From CADEFQ01 sp035342635 (lineage in GTDB: Bacteria; Pseudomonadota; Gammaproteobacteria; Steroidobacterales; Steroidobacteraceae), in contig DAOQXO010000033.1 in the NCBI GenBank assembly GCA_035342635.1, forward strand, positions 1 to 23,013: a DNA stretch of 23,013 bases, in the 5' to 3' direction. Shown in pieces: positions 9,255 through 17,319 of the stretch. How positions within the stretch are numbered: the first letter of the stretch is position 1; each line of letters opens with the position of its first letter. The translations under genes and the position numbers were made by a program. The notes beneath the pieces were generated by a model, which did not search any database, had not been told where the DNA came from, and saw only the letters and a list, made by a program, of their open reading frames with translations.

Positions 9255-10919
9255 ATGTACCTGTCGTTCTTTGGACTCCACGAGAAGCCGTTCTCGATCA
9301 CCCCCGATCCGCGCTACCTCTACCTGAGCGAGCGCCACGCGGAGGCGCTCGCGCACCTGCTGTACGGAGTCAGCGAAGCCGGCGGCTTCGTGCAACTGAC
9401 CGGCGAGGTCGGCACCGGCAAGACGACAATAGTGCGCTCGCTGCTCGGCCAGATCCCGAAGAACGCCGAGGTCGCGCTGATCCTGAATCCGCGCATGACG
9501 GCGCCCGAGTTCATGCTGACGATCTGCGAGGAGCTCGGCATCGGCCTGCCCGACCGGGCAGTGGCGAGCCACAAGGATCTCGTCGACATCCTGAACCACT
9601 ACCTGCTGCGCGCGCATGCCGAGGGGCGACGGGTCGTGCTGCTCGTCGATGAAGCGCAGAACCTCGACGCGACCGTGCTCGAGCAGGTGCGACTGCTGAC
9701 CAACCTCGAGACGGCGACGCAGAAGCTGCTGCAGATCATCCTGATCGGCCAGCCCGAACTGCGCGAAATGCTGGCGCGCGCCGAACTGCGCCAGCTCGCC
9801 CAGCGCATCACCGGCCGCTATCACCTCGACCCGTTGTCCAGGGCCGAAGCGTCGGCCTATGTGCTGCACCGCCTGCGCGTGGCGGGCGCCACCACCGAGA
9901 TCTTCACGAGCGGCGCACTCGCCGAGGTCTACCGGCAATCGGGCGGCATTCCCCGGCTCATCAATGTGATCTGCGATCGCGCGCTGCTCGGCGCATACAC
10001 GCAGGACCGCCATCGTGTCACCGCGACGATCGTGCGCAACTCGGCGAGTGAAGTCTTCGGTCGGCGCATCGCGCCGGGCTGGCTGCCCTGGGCCGCGGGC
10101 GCCGGAGGCGCGCTGGTGACGATCCTCGCCGCCGTGGCGCTGTGGCAGTCCGGTGTGCTCGATCGTGGCGCGCGGGATGCAGCCGGCGCGCTCTCCGGGG
10201 CGTCGGGCTCGGTCGCGGCAATCCCGGAAGCGTCGGTCGCGGCCGAGCCACCCGCACCGCCCGCGCCGTCCGTGCCGTCCCTGCCGACACTCGGCCCGCT
10301 GCTCGCCGGTGCAGGCAGCGCAACCGGCAGCGACGCCGCCTACTCCCGCCTGCTCGCTCGCTGGAACGTCACCTACACACCCGGCGCGGGCGATGCCTGC
10401 GCGCAGGCGGAACTCGCCGGCCTGCAATGCGTCGCGCAGCGCGGCTCGTTCGCGCAGCTGCGGGTTCACGACCGTCCCGCGTTGCTGCTGCTCGGTGACG
10501 AACAGGGCGGCGCGCACCAGGTCGTGCTCACCGCGCTCGATGGCGACACGGCGCGACTCGACATCGGCGGCGCCGAGCACACGGTCGGCATCGCCGACCT
10601 CGCCCGTTACTGGTTCGGCGACTTCGTAGTGTTGTGGCGCCCGATTGCATTGCCGGTCAGGGCGCTCGCGCCGGGCATGTCCGGCGACAGCGTGCTGCAG
10701 CTTCGGCGGAGCCTCGAGCAGGTCGCGGGCTTGAGCCCCGCAGATGCGTCGAGCGATCGCTACGATGCGTCGCTCGTGCGGCTCGTGGAGGATTTCCAGC
10801 GATCGCGCCGCCTGCACGTCGACGGCATTGCCGGCCTGCAGACGCAGCTCGCACTCGACGCCGCGATGCCGGCCGCCGGTACGCCGCGGCTCATCACCGC
10901 CTCCGCCGGGGAGGGCTGA
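9255..10919 (+). CDS. gspA: GspA/ExeA-type AAA ATPase of the type II secretion system
   Basis: This 554-residue inner-membrane ATPase, with GspB, helps the secretin multimer pass through and assemble at the peptidoglycan in type II secretion. It begins with the family N-terminus MYLSFFGLHEKPFSITPDPR. Walker A is GEVGTGKTT (50-58) and Walker B is VVLLVDEAQ (127-135), with the helical lid up to about 250 (GGIPRLINVICD). One transmembrane helix lies at about 275-298. The periplasmic part has an Ala/Pro-rich linker, a middle domain around WNVTYTP...ARYWFGDF that resembles the inactive C39-peptidase-like region of ExeA, and a peptidoglycan-binding domain (about 475-538, DSVLQLRRSLEQ to VDGIAGLQTQLAL). 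The length agrees with Aeromonas ExeA (about 547). gspB starts three bases after the stop. No other gsp gene is in the window, so the main secretion operon must lie elsewhere. Confidence 0.93.
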   Translation: MYLSFFGLHEKPFSITPDPRYLYLSERHAEALAHLLYGVSEAGGFVQLTGEVGTGKTTIVRSLLGQIPKNAEVALILNPRMTAPEFMLTICEELGIGLPDRAVASHKDLVDILNHYLLRAHAEGRRVVLLVDEAQNLDATVLEQVRLLTNLETATQKLLQIILIGQPELREMLARAELRQLAQRITGRYHLDPLSRAEASAYVLHRLRVAGATTEIFTSGALAEVYRQSGGIPRLINVICDRALLGAYTQDRHRVTATIVRNSASEVFGRRIAPGWLPWAAGAGGALVTILAAVALWQSGVLDRGARDAAGALSGASGSVAAIPEASVAAEPPAPPAPSVPSLPTLGPLLAGAGSATGSDAAYSRLLARWNVTYTPGAGDACAQAELAGLQCVAQRGSFAQLRVHDRPALLLLGDEQGGAHQVVLTALDGDTARLDIGGAEHTVGIADLARYWFGDFVVLWRPIALPVRALAPGMSGDSVLQLRRSLEQVAGLSPADASSDRYDASLVRLVEDFQRSRRLHVDGIAGLQTQLALDAAMPAAGTPRLITASAGEG

Positions 10920-10922
10920 TCG

Positions 10923-11672
10923 GTGTCGTTCATCCTCGACGCGCTCAAGAAATCCGACAGCGAGCGCCAGCGCCAGAGCGGACCGGCGCTGTTCGAGATC
11001 CGCAAGGCGCCGCCGCGCGGCGGGTTGCCGTTCTGGGCGATCGCGCTCGGCGCGCTGCTGCTGGTCAATCTCGTCGTGCTCGCGTGGTTCATGATGCGCG
11101 AGCCGCAGACGGCGCCGGCGCAGCAAGGGGCGCCCGCCACCGCGCCACGTGCCGACGCCCCGGCGGCTGACACGCCAGCCGCTGCCACCCTCACGCCAAC
11201 GCCCACCGGCACGCCGGTGCCGGCGGGCTCGCCGCCAGGCGTGGCGCCGCAGGCTGGCACCGCACAGGTGCTGCCACCGCAAGTGGCCGCCCCCGCGCCC
11301 GACCTCTCGGCGGGCGCCGCCCTGGCGCAGGACGATGCCGCCTATGCCCCGCCGGACTACAGCGGCAACCCCGCCGACTACGAACAGGCGCTGCCCGTCG
11401 GCCCGGCGCCCGACGCAGCCACGCAGGCAGCGGAGCGCGGCATGGTGCCAACCCTCGAGCAACTGCCGCCCGCGATCGCCAACCAGCTGCCGCCCCTGCG
11501 CCTCGACCTGCACGTGTATGCGACCCGCGCCGCCGACCGCTTCGTCATGATCAACATGCGGCGGCTGCGAGAGGGCGATGCCACGCCGGAGGGCATACGC
11601 CTCGAGGAGATCACGCCCTCGGGCGCCGTGATGTCGTTCCGCGGCACGCGCTTCCAGCTTGAGCAGCACTGA
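10923..11672 (+). CDS. gspB: GspB-type general secretion pathway protein
   Basis: This 249-residue inner-membrane partner of GspA uses a GTG start. The short cytoplasmic N-terminus has the GspB signature MSFILDALKKSDSERQRQ. A single transmembrane helix follows at about 35-58, then a long Ala/Pro/Thr-rich periplasmic linker (about 60-175). The compact C-terminal domain (about 178-249) starts PTLEQLPPAI and contains LDLHVYA, FVMINMRRL and GAVMSFRGTRF, as in the C-terminal domain of GspB/OutB proteins. The family acts with GspA to anchor secretin assembly at the cell wall. The gene is separated from gspA by three bases. Its 3' end overlaps the TTG start proposed for the next gene by 14 bases, so the three genes are probably one transcription unit. 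Confidence 0.92.
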   Translation: MSFILDALKKSDSERQRQSGPALFEIRKAPPRGGLPFWAIALGALLLVNLVVLAWFMMREPQTAPAQQGAPATAPRADAPAADTPAAATLTPTPTGTPVPAGSPPGVAPQAGTAQVLPPQVAAPAPDLSAGAALAQDDAAYAPPDYSGNPADYEQALPVGPAPDAATQAAERGMVPTLEQLPPAIANQLPPLRLDLHVYATRAADRFVMINMRRLREGDATPEGIRLEEITPSGAVMSFRGTRFQLEQH

Positions 11673-13497
11673 CCCACGCACCCAGGTGCCCGGGCGCGAC
11701 CCGCTCGACGGCGAGTCGCTCGCCGCCGCGCTGCGTGCCGGCATCTACCGGCTGTTCGCGCGCACCGATCACCTGAACAGCATCAATGTGTTCCCGGTGC
11801 CCGACGGCGACACGGGCACCAACATGGCGATGACGATGTCCGCGGTGCTCGCGCGCCTCGACACGCAGCGCACCGCGCACGCCGGCGAGCTGCTGGCGCG
11901 GGTCGCCGACGCCGCGATCGACGGCGCACGCGGCAACTCCGGCGCGATCCTCGCGCAGTTCCTGCACGGCGTCGCCGATCGTGTCGGGCCGCTCGCCACG
12001 ATCGGCGGCACCGAGTTCGCGGCCGCGACCGACACCGGTGCGCGCTATGCGCGCGACGCGGTGACCGAACCGCAGGAAGGCACGCTGCTCAGTGTGCTGG
12101 CCGCGCTCGCCGCCGAGCTGCGCCGGGTCGCCGCCGGCGGCCCCATCGGCGTCGGGCAATCCCTGCGCGAGACGCTGCCCGCGCTGCGCGCGGCGCTCGC
12201 GGCCACGACCGGCTCCCTCAGCGTATTGCGCGCGGCCAATGTCGTCGACGCCGGCGCGGCGGGCTTCATCGAGATCGTCGAGGGCATGTCATCGTATCTC
12301 GAGACCGGCGAGATCGGCGCCGCGGTCACACCGCCGCACGATGCGGTGGAAGCCATGTCGGCAGGCGGTGCCGAGGGTGCGCACCGCTACTGCACCGAAT
12401 GCATGGTCAGTGGCGAGGGCGTCGACCAGCGGCGCCTGCGCGAGGAACTCACCACGCTCGGCTCGAGCCTCGTGATCGCCGGCACGCGCAGCAAAGCGCG
12501 TATCCACATCCACACCAACGAGCCGGCCCGGGTCTTCGACGTGGCGGCACATTTCGGCGCACTCTCGGGGCAGAAGGCCGACGACATGCATCGTCAGGCC
12601 CACGCCCTGCATCGCACCGGGGCGGCGCGCGTGGCGATTGTCAGCGATTCGGGCGCCGACATTCCCGAGGAGCTGCTCGAGAAGCTCGACGTGCACATCG
12701 TGCCGCTGCGCGTGCACTTCGGCGCACGCAGCTATCTCGACAAGGTGTCGCTGTCGCCGCAGGAGTTCTATCGCGAACTGGCGACGGGCGGGGTTCATCC
12801 GCAGACCTCGCAGCCGCCGCCGGGCGACTTCCGGCGCATGTACGAGTTCCTCGCCTCGCACTATGCGCACGTCGTGTCGATCACCGTGAGCGGCCGGGTG
12901 AGCGGCACCCACGCGGCGGCAAGCAGCGCGGCGACACGCGTTGCCGGCGGAAAGGTGACCGTGATCGACAGCCTGAACGCTTCACTCGGCCAGGGGCTGC
13001 TGGCGATACACGCGGCGGAGTGCGCGCTCGCGGGCTACGACGGCGCGCAGCTGGTTGCCGCGGTGGAATCGATGCGCGCGAAGACCCGCACCTGGGCCCT
13101 GCTCGTGCGACTCGATTACGCGGTGCGCGGCGGGCGTGTGACGCCGCTAGTGCAGAAGCTGTCACGCGCGCTGCGCTGCTCGCCGGTGCTCACGAACCTG
13201 CCGGACGGGCGGGTCAAGCCGCGCGGCGCGCTGTTCGGTCGCGGCGACCCGGTGCCGCGCTTCGCCCGCTTCGTGGCGCGCCGCCTGCGTCGCGGCGTGG
13301 CCTACCGGATCACGGTGGGCCACGCGGACGCGCAGCGCGAGGGCGAGCGACTGCTCGACGCCCTGCGCAGCTGCGTGCCGCAGGTCGAATCCGCGCACCT
13401 CACGCCGCTCGGCACCGCCCTCGGCGTGCATGGCGGGCCGGGCATGCTGGTGGTCGGCGTGCAGGAGTACGCGGCGCCTACTTCAGGACGAAGGTGA
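11659..13497 (+). CDS. FakA-like DAK2 + FakB-like DegV fusion (probable fatty-acid kinase)
   Basis: The 612-residue protein joins three modules. Residues about 15-205 form a DAK2 ATP-binding domain with the Mg-ATP aspartate motif PVPDGDTGTNM (46-56) and the GARGNSGAI helix. Residues about 235-315 match the FakA middle domain: RYCTECMV (C245, C248) and the His-x-His pair H283/H285 in HIHTNEP. From about 322 onward is a DegV fatty-acid-binding domain: SDSGADIPEELL, TSQPPPGDF, SGRVSGTHAA, ASLGQGLLA and the terminal GVHGGPGMLVVG. In Gram-positives FakA and FakB are separate and phosphorylate exogenous fatty acids; here both lie in one chain. The start is uncertain: TTG 11659 overlaps gspB, GTG 11686 is an alternative, and neither has a clear ribosome site. 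The 3' end overlaps the convergent dodecin gene by 20 bases. The function is inferred from the domains. Confidence 0.88.
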   Translation: MSSTDPRTQVPGRDPLDGESLAAALRAGIYRLFARTDHLNSINVFPVPDGDTGTNMAMTMSAVLARLDTQRTAHAGELLARVADAAIDGARGNSGAILAQFLHGVADRVGPLATIGGTEFAAATDTGARYARDAVTEPQEGTLLSVLAALAAELRRVAAGGPIGVGQSLRETLPALRAALAATTGSLSVLRAANVVDAGAAGFIEIVEGMSSYLETGEIGAAVTPPHDAVEAMSAGGAEGAHRYCTECMVSGEGVDQRRLREELTTLGSSLVIAGTRSKARIHIHTNEPARVFDVAAHFGALSGQKADDMHRQAHALHRTGAARVAIVSDSGADIPEELLEKLDVHIVPLRVHFGARSYLDKVSLSPQEFYRELATGGVHPQTSQPPPGDFRRMYEFLASHYAHVVSITVSGRVSGTHAAASSAATRVAGGKVTVIDSLNASLGQGLLAIHAAECALAGYDGAQLVAAVESMRAKTRTWALLVRLDYAVRGGRVTPLVQKLSRALRCSPVLTNLPDGRVKPRGALFGRGDPVPRFARFVARRLRRGVAYRITVGHADAQREGERLLDALRSCVPQVESAHLTPLGTALGVHGGPGMLVVGVQEYAAPTSGRR

Positions 13498-13678
13498 CCT
13501 TCAGCCGCACGCGGTATTCGATGATCTTGCTGTTCTTGACGTGCACTTCCTGGTCCGCAACCCAGGCCGACTGGACGCCCGTCAGGGTCTTCGTCGCGCG
13601 CTTCACGCCCGTGGCGATCGCATCGTCGAAGGACTTCGTCGAGCTGGCAATGATCTCACTCACCTTGGCTACTGACAT
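13478..13678 (-). CDS. Dodecin-family flavin-binding protein
   Basis: This 66-residue protein matches the dodecin family in length and pattern: a first strand MSVAKVSEI, a helix SFDDAIATGVKRATKTL, then two strands ending VTFVLK. Dodecins form hollow dodecamers that bind and store flavins or CoA. The flavin-stacking Trp is present (W39, in QSAWVADQ). The conserved Gln that contacts the isoalloxazine ring (YQV in most members) is Arg here, reading EYRV at about residue 56. The ATG at 13678 has AAGGAG eight bases upstream. The gene ends inside the 3' end of the convergent DAK2-DegV gene (20-base overlap). It may be cotranscribed with the acetyltransferase gene, 31 bases upstream. Confidence 0.9.
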   Translation of the reverse strand: MSVAKVSEIIASSTKSFDDAIATGVKRATKTLTGVQSAWVADQEVHVKNSKIIEYRVRLKVTFVLK

Positions 13679-13709
13679 GGGAGGGTCTCCTTCAGCTTGA
13701 TTTGACATC

Positions 13710-14186
13710 CTAACCCAGCGCCGCGATGGCCGCGCGATCCAGCCGGTACACGGTCCACCCTGACAGGGGGCGTGCGCCGAGGCCGGCATAGAAGCGCTGC
13801 GCATCGACATTCCAGTCGAGGACCGACCATTCCATACGGCCACAGCCCCGCTCGGCTGCGCGGCCTGCCAGCTCGGCCAGCAACGCACGGCCGATGCCGT
13901 GGCCGCGCTGCGCGGGCAGCACGAAGAGATCCTCGAGGTACAGCCCCCGGCGGCCGAGAAAGGTCGAGAAACTGAAGAAGTAGAGTGCAAAGCCCACCGG
14001 CTCGCCCGCCCGCTCCGCAATCAAAGCATGCACCACCGGGTCGGGCGCGCCGAGTTCGGCGGCGAGCTGCGCTTCGGTGGCGACCACTTCGTGCGCCAGC
14101 TTTTCGTACTCGGCGAGGCCGCGGATCAGCGACAGCAGTACGGGCGCATCGGCGGGCAGCGCCGGACGAATGCGGGGCTCACTCAT
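13710..14186 (-). CDS. GNAT-family N-acetyltransferase
   Basis: This 158-residue acetyl-CoA-dependent acetyltransferase resembles the spermidine/thialysine acetyltransferase subgroup. Visible marks are the N-terminal RPALPADAPVLLSLIRGLAEYE, the central FFSFSTFLGRRGLYLEDLFV, the acetyl-CoA pyrophosphate loop QRGHGIGRALL (about 93-103) and the C-terminal segment VLDWNVDAQRFYAGLGA with a Tyr in the usual general-acid place. Subgroup members acetylate small amines or amino-acid side chains; the actual substrate cannot be inferred. The ATG at 14186 overlaps the stop of the upstream secreted-protein gene by four bases (ATGA), so translation of the two is coupled. Confidence 0.92.
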   Translation of the reverse strand: MSEPRIRPALPADAPVLLSLIRGLAEYEKLAHEVVATEAQLAAELGAPDPVVHALIAERAGEPVGFALYFFSFSTFLGRRGLYLEDLFVLPAQRGHGIGRALLAELAGRAAERGCGRMEWSVLDWNVDAQRFYAGLGARPLSGWTVYRLDRAAIAALG

Positions 14187-15118
14187 TCCGCGATGTACCA
14201 GCGTCCGTCGATCTTCTCGAGCACGAAGTGGTCGTACGGCAGGCCGCGACCGGTGATGTCGTAGCGCGCACGCGCGCCGTCCTGTTCGTAGCGCGGCGAG
14301 GAGCCATCGACGATACGCAGCGTGGCCACCAGCATTTCGCGCATCGAATCGCTACGTTCGCAGGACTTCACCAGCGTACCGAGCGCGCGCGCGGAGGTGG
14401 AACGGCGGAAATTCGGGCTCATGTACTCGCCGTAGTACTCGTCGCAATGGCCGCCGAGCAGCGCGCCGGCGGCGCTCGAGAGCAGGCTGCGGATCTCGGG
14501 TGAATTGACGGCCTGCGCGGCGCCGGGCGCCGCGCTCGCGACGGGTGCCAGGGGCACGAGTCCGGTGGCGGGTTCACGGCCGTCGAGCAGGTCCTCGATC
14601 TGCGCCTCGACCTCGCTCGGCATGGCGGCCTTCCATCCCCTGCCCTCCGCCATCAGGGTCACGAGCGTGACCACGCGCATCTTGCCACGGCCTTCCGGCT
14701 GTTCGCCGCGAATCACGATATGCACGATGTCGTCGCCGTCCTTGACCGCCTCGAGGCCCTTGACCTTCGCGAACAGGCGGCCCGGATAGCGCAGGCGCTT
14801 GCCGAAGGCCGCGAAGAAGGACTGGTCGGTCAGGCGCTCGATGTCGCCGAGGTTCGACGCCTCGCCGAACAGCCGGCTGCGCACGCGGTGATCGCCGACC
14901 GCGGCATCCGCGCGCAGTCTCGCGGTGATGCCGGCGCGCACGCGGCGCAGTTCATCGGGATGCAGGCTCGCAGCGATGGCCTGGGTGTTGCCGGATGCGA
15001 CCGCCGCGAGGAACTCCTGGGCGGCGCGCTCCTGCGCACCGCTGACGCCTGCCGACCAGGCCGCCGGCGCGATGAGCGCGAGGACCAGAAGAGTGACTAT
15101 GCGCACGTTCCTGACCAT
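14183..15118 (-). CDS. Secreted protein of unknown function
   Basis: This 311-residue protein has an N-terminal signal peptide (MVRNVRIVTLLVLALIAPAA, likely cut near WSA/GVS). No lipobox Cys is seen, so it is probably periplasmic. The mature part has two regions. About 25-160 is mixed alpha/beta, with a helix of the AAQEFLAAVASGNTQAIAASL type that resembles small NTF2-like or DUF-type folds. After an Ala/Pro linker, about 195-311 contains two cysteines (GHCDEYYG and KSCERSD) and ends FVLEKIDGRWYIAE, the kind of ending seen in proteins with an NTF2-like cone fold. I do not recognise a named family. The ATG at 15118 was chosen because the signal peptide follows it directly; open sequence upstream in the same frame is antisense to the next gene. 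It is coupled to the downstream acetyltransferase gene by a four-base overlap. Confidence 0.82.
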   Translation of the reverse strand: MVRNVRIVTLLVLALIAPAAWSAGVSGAQERAAQEFLAAVASGNTQAIAASLHPDELRRVRAGITARLRADAAVGDHRVRSRLFGEASNLGDIERLTDQSFFAAFGKRLRYPGRLFAKVKGLEAVKDGDDIVHIVIRGEQPEGRGKMRVVTLVTLMAEGRGWKAAMPSEVEAQIEDLLDGREPATGLVPLAPVASAAPGAAQAVNSPEIRSLLSSAAGALLGGHCDEYYGEYMSPNFRRSTSARALGTLVKSCERSDSMREMLVATLRIVDGSSPRYEQDGARARYDITGRGLPYDHFVLEKIDGRWYIAE

Positions 15119-15283
15119 ACCGCGATCATAGCCGCTCGCCCGAACTGTGACGCGGTTCGCGTTTCCGCCGCCTTTCGTCGGGTCCCCCGCGTCGCCCGTC
15201 GGCGGGCTATCGCGGCGACGACGGCGATCACAGTATCTTGCCTGAATCCCCTGTAAATCCGCGGCATTGGATTGGAGCGCGCC

Positions 15284-17308
15284 GTGGCCAGCAGGACCGC
15301 AGAACAAGCAAGCAGGGAGGCGACCGCTTTGCAGTCGGGATTCGCTCCTGTCGGTGCGCCGGCGGGCCTCGTCGCGCTCACGCGCGACCCTGCGCTGGTG
15401 GCCGCCCTGCGCGTGCTCGTCGAGGACGGACATCGCTTCGAATTCGTCGCCTCCGACACCGCGCTCAGCGATCACCTGATGGCGAGCCAGACGCGCGCGG
15501 CGCTGATCGACAGCGCCGCGGCCAGCGTGCCGGTCGCCGAACTCACCGCGCGACTCAAGGCACAGTTCCCGGATCTCGTGCTGGTGGTCGCCGGCACGGG
15601 CGCCGAGCAGGGCGTGCTCGCGCCGCAGATCACCGACGGGCGCGTGTTCCGCTTCCTGCACAAGCCCGTCTCCGCGCAGCGCGTGAAGCTGTTCGTCGAA
15701 TCCGCGTTCCGCCACAGCGGCGCACTGCCAGCGGCACCAACGGCCAGCCCGCCCACGCACTCCTCCGGCGCCCGCTCGCGCACGCCGCTCGTGCTCGGCG
15801 CCCTTGCGCTCGCAATCGTGGCGGGCGCGGCGATCTGGTGGACGACGCGCGAAGCGCCGCCAGCCGCGGTCGCGGTCGACGCACCAGCCGCCGCGCCACG
15901 CAGCAGCGCGCCCGCGAACGCGCAGCCCGCGCAGGCCGCGCCTTCGGATCTCGATCCCGCCACGCAACGGCTGCTCGAACGTGCCGACGCCGCGCTCGCC
16001 TCCGGCCAGCTCGTATCGCCTCCCGGGGAGTCAGCGGCGGACCTGTACAAGCTCGTGCTCGCGAAATCGCCCGGACACACGCGCGCCACTGCCGGGCTCG
16101 ATGACATCGCCAATCGCCATCTCGCGCAGGCCGAGCAGGCAATCGTCGCCGAGGAACTCGATGAGGCGACGCGGCTGGTCGATGTCGCGCGCGCCGTGCT
16201 GCCGGATCATCCGCGTGTCGCCTTTCTCGCGACGCAGATCGGCAAGGAGCGCGAGCGCCAACTGCTCACCGTAGCGCGCCAAGCCGCCGCCAGCGGCAAC
16301 CTCGACCGGGCGATCGCGGTGCTCGAGAGCGGATCGTCCGGCGGGTCCGAGCTGATCGGCGCTGCCAGGCGCGAACTGCAGCAGCAGGAGATCGACCTGC
16401 AGGCCGCCAATTTCCTCGCGCTCGCCGACGCGCGCGTGCGGGAGGGCGCGTTGCTTGCGCCGGCACAGGACAATGCCCGCTACTACATCGAATCAGCGCG
16501 TGCGCTCTCGCCCGAACACGCCGGACTGCGCGAGGCGCTGCGGAAACTGCAGGCCGCGCTGGTCGACGATGCGCGCGCCGCGATCAGCGCGGGAGATATC
16601 GCGGCGGCGGAACTCCGCATCACGGCCGCTCTGGACAATGGCGTCGCGCATGGCGAACTCGATGCGCTGCGAAGCGAACTCGCCGCCGCCAGGGTCGCGC
16701 TCGAGGCGGACGCCTTCACCGCGCTCGGGCAGCGATTCAATGCACAGCTGCGCGCCAACCGGCTGCTCGAGCCCGCCGTGGACAGCGCACTCGCGCTCTA
16801 TGCGCAGATGCGCGAGGCGAATGCGCAGCATCCCCAGACCCTGAACGCGCGCAATGCGCTCGGCGGCAGGATGCTGGCCGAATCCGGCGCCGCGCTCGCG
16901 CGCGGCGATATCGCCGGCGCGGAGCGCTGGGTCGGCGAGGCCGAGGCCATCGGCTTTACGGGCCTCGAGCTCACGAATGCGAAGCGCGACATCGCCACCC
17001 AGCGGACCCGCGCCCAGCGCCTGAACGAAGCCGTGCCGGTGAGCCAGCTGACCCGCACGCGCATGCTCGAGCCGCGTTATCCCGCCGCCGCGCTGGCCGC
17101 GGGCCAGGAGGGCTGGGTCGACCTCGAGTTCACGGTCACGCCTACCGGGACCGTGGAAGATGTGCAAGTCACCGGGTCGAGCCCGGCCGGTGTGTTCGAC
17201 GAAGCGGCGAGCGATGCGCTGTCGCGCTGGCGCTTCCGGCCCGTCGAAGCCAACGGCGTCGCCGTGCCGCAGCGCGCGAAGCTGCGCATGCGCTTCGATC
17301 TGCAGTAA
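15284..17308 (+). CDS. Receiver-like / transmembrane / helical-repeat / TonB-domain protein
   Basis: This is an about 674-residue protein with an unusual order of parts. Residues about 28-145 form a receiver-like domain: a candidate phosphoacceptor D76 (AALIDSAAA), T105 (VAGTG) and K127 (FLHKPVS) fit the CheY pattern, but the N-terminal acidic pair is missing (VALTRD). One transmembrane helix lies at about 168-186. A Pro/Ala linker follows, then about 370 residues of Ala-rich helical repeats of TPR style (LVDVARAVLPDHPRV, YYIESARALSPEHAG). The last about 85 residues are a TonB C-terminal domain (PRYPAAALAAGQEGWV, VTPTGTVEDVQV, ALSRWRFRP). The topology puts the receiver in the cytoplasm and TonB in the periplasm. 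GTG 15284 has GGAG six bases upstream. TTG 15329 with AGGGAGG and TTG 15272 are alternatives. It is followed after 11 bases by the kinase gene, so the two are probably an operon. Confidence 0.88.
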   Translation: MASRTAEQASREATALQSGFAPVGAPAGLVALTRDPALVAALRVLVEDGHRFEFVASDTALSDHLMASQTRAALIDSAAASVPVAELTARLKAQFPDLVLVVAGTGAEQGVLAPQITDGRVFRFLHKPVSAQRVKLFVESAFRHSGALPAAPTASPPTHSSGARSRTPLVLGALALAIVAGAAIWWTTREAPPAAVAVDAPAAAPRSSAPANAQPAQAAPSDLDPATQRLLERADAALASGQLVSPPGESAADLYKLVLAKSPGHTRATAGLDDIANRHLAQAEQAIVAEELDEATRLVDVARAVLPDHPRVAFLATQIGKERERQLLTVARQAAASGNLDRAIAVLESGSSGGSELIGAARRELQQQEIDLQAANFLALADARVREGALLAPAQDNARYYIESARALSPEHAGLREALRKLQAALVDDARAAISAGDIAAAELRITAALDNGVAHGELDALRSELAAARVALEADAFTALGQRFNAQLRANRLLEPAVDSALALYAQMREANAQHPQTLNARNALGGRMLAESGAALARGDIAGAERWVGEAEAIGFTGLELTNAKRDIATQRTRAQRLNEAVPVSQLTRTRMLEPRYPAAALAAGQEGWVDLEFTVTPTGTVEDVQVTGSSPAGVFDEAASDALSRWRFRPVEANGVAVPQRAKLRMRFDLQ

Positions 17309-17319
17309 ACGGCAGTCCC

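Noticed and set aside
9042..11744. 900-codon open frame on the minus strand opposite gspA and gspB
   Set aside because: It spans several real genes on the other strand and has only biased low-complexity composition, so it is a coding shadow.
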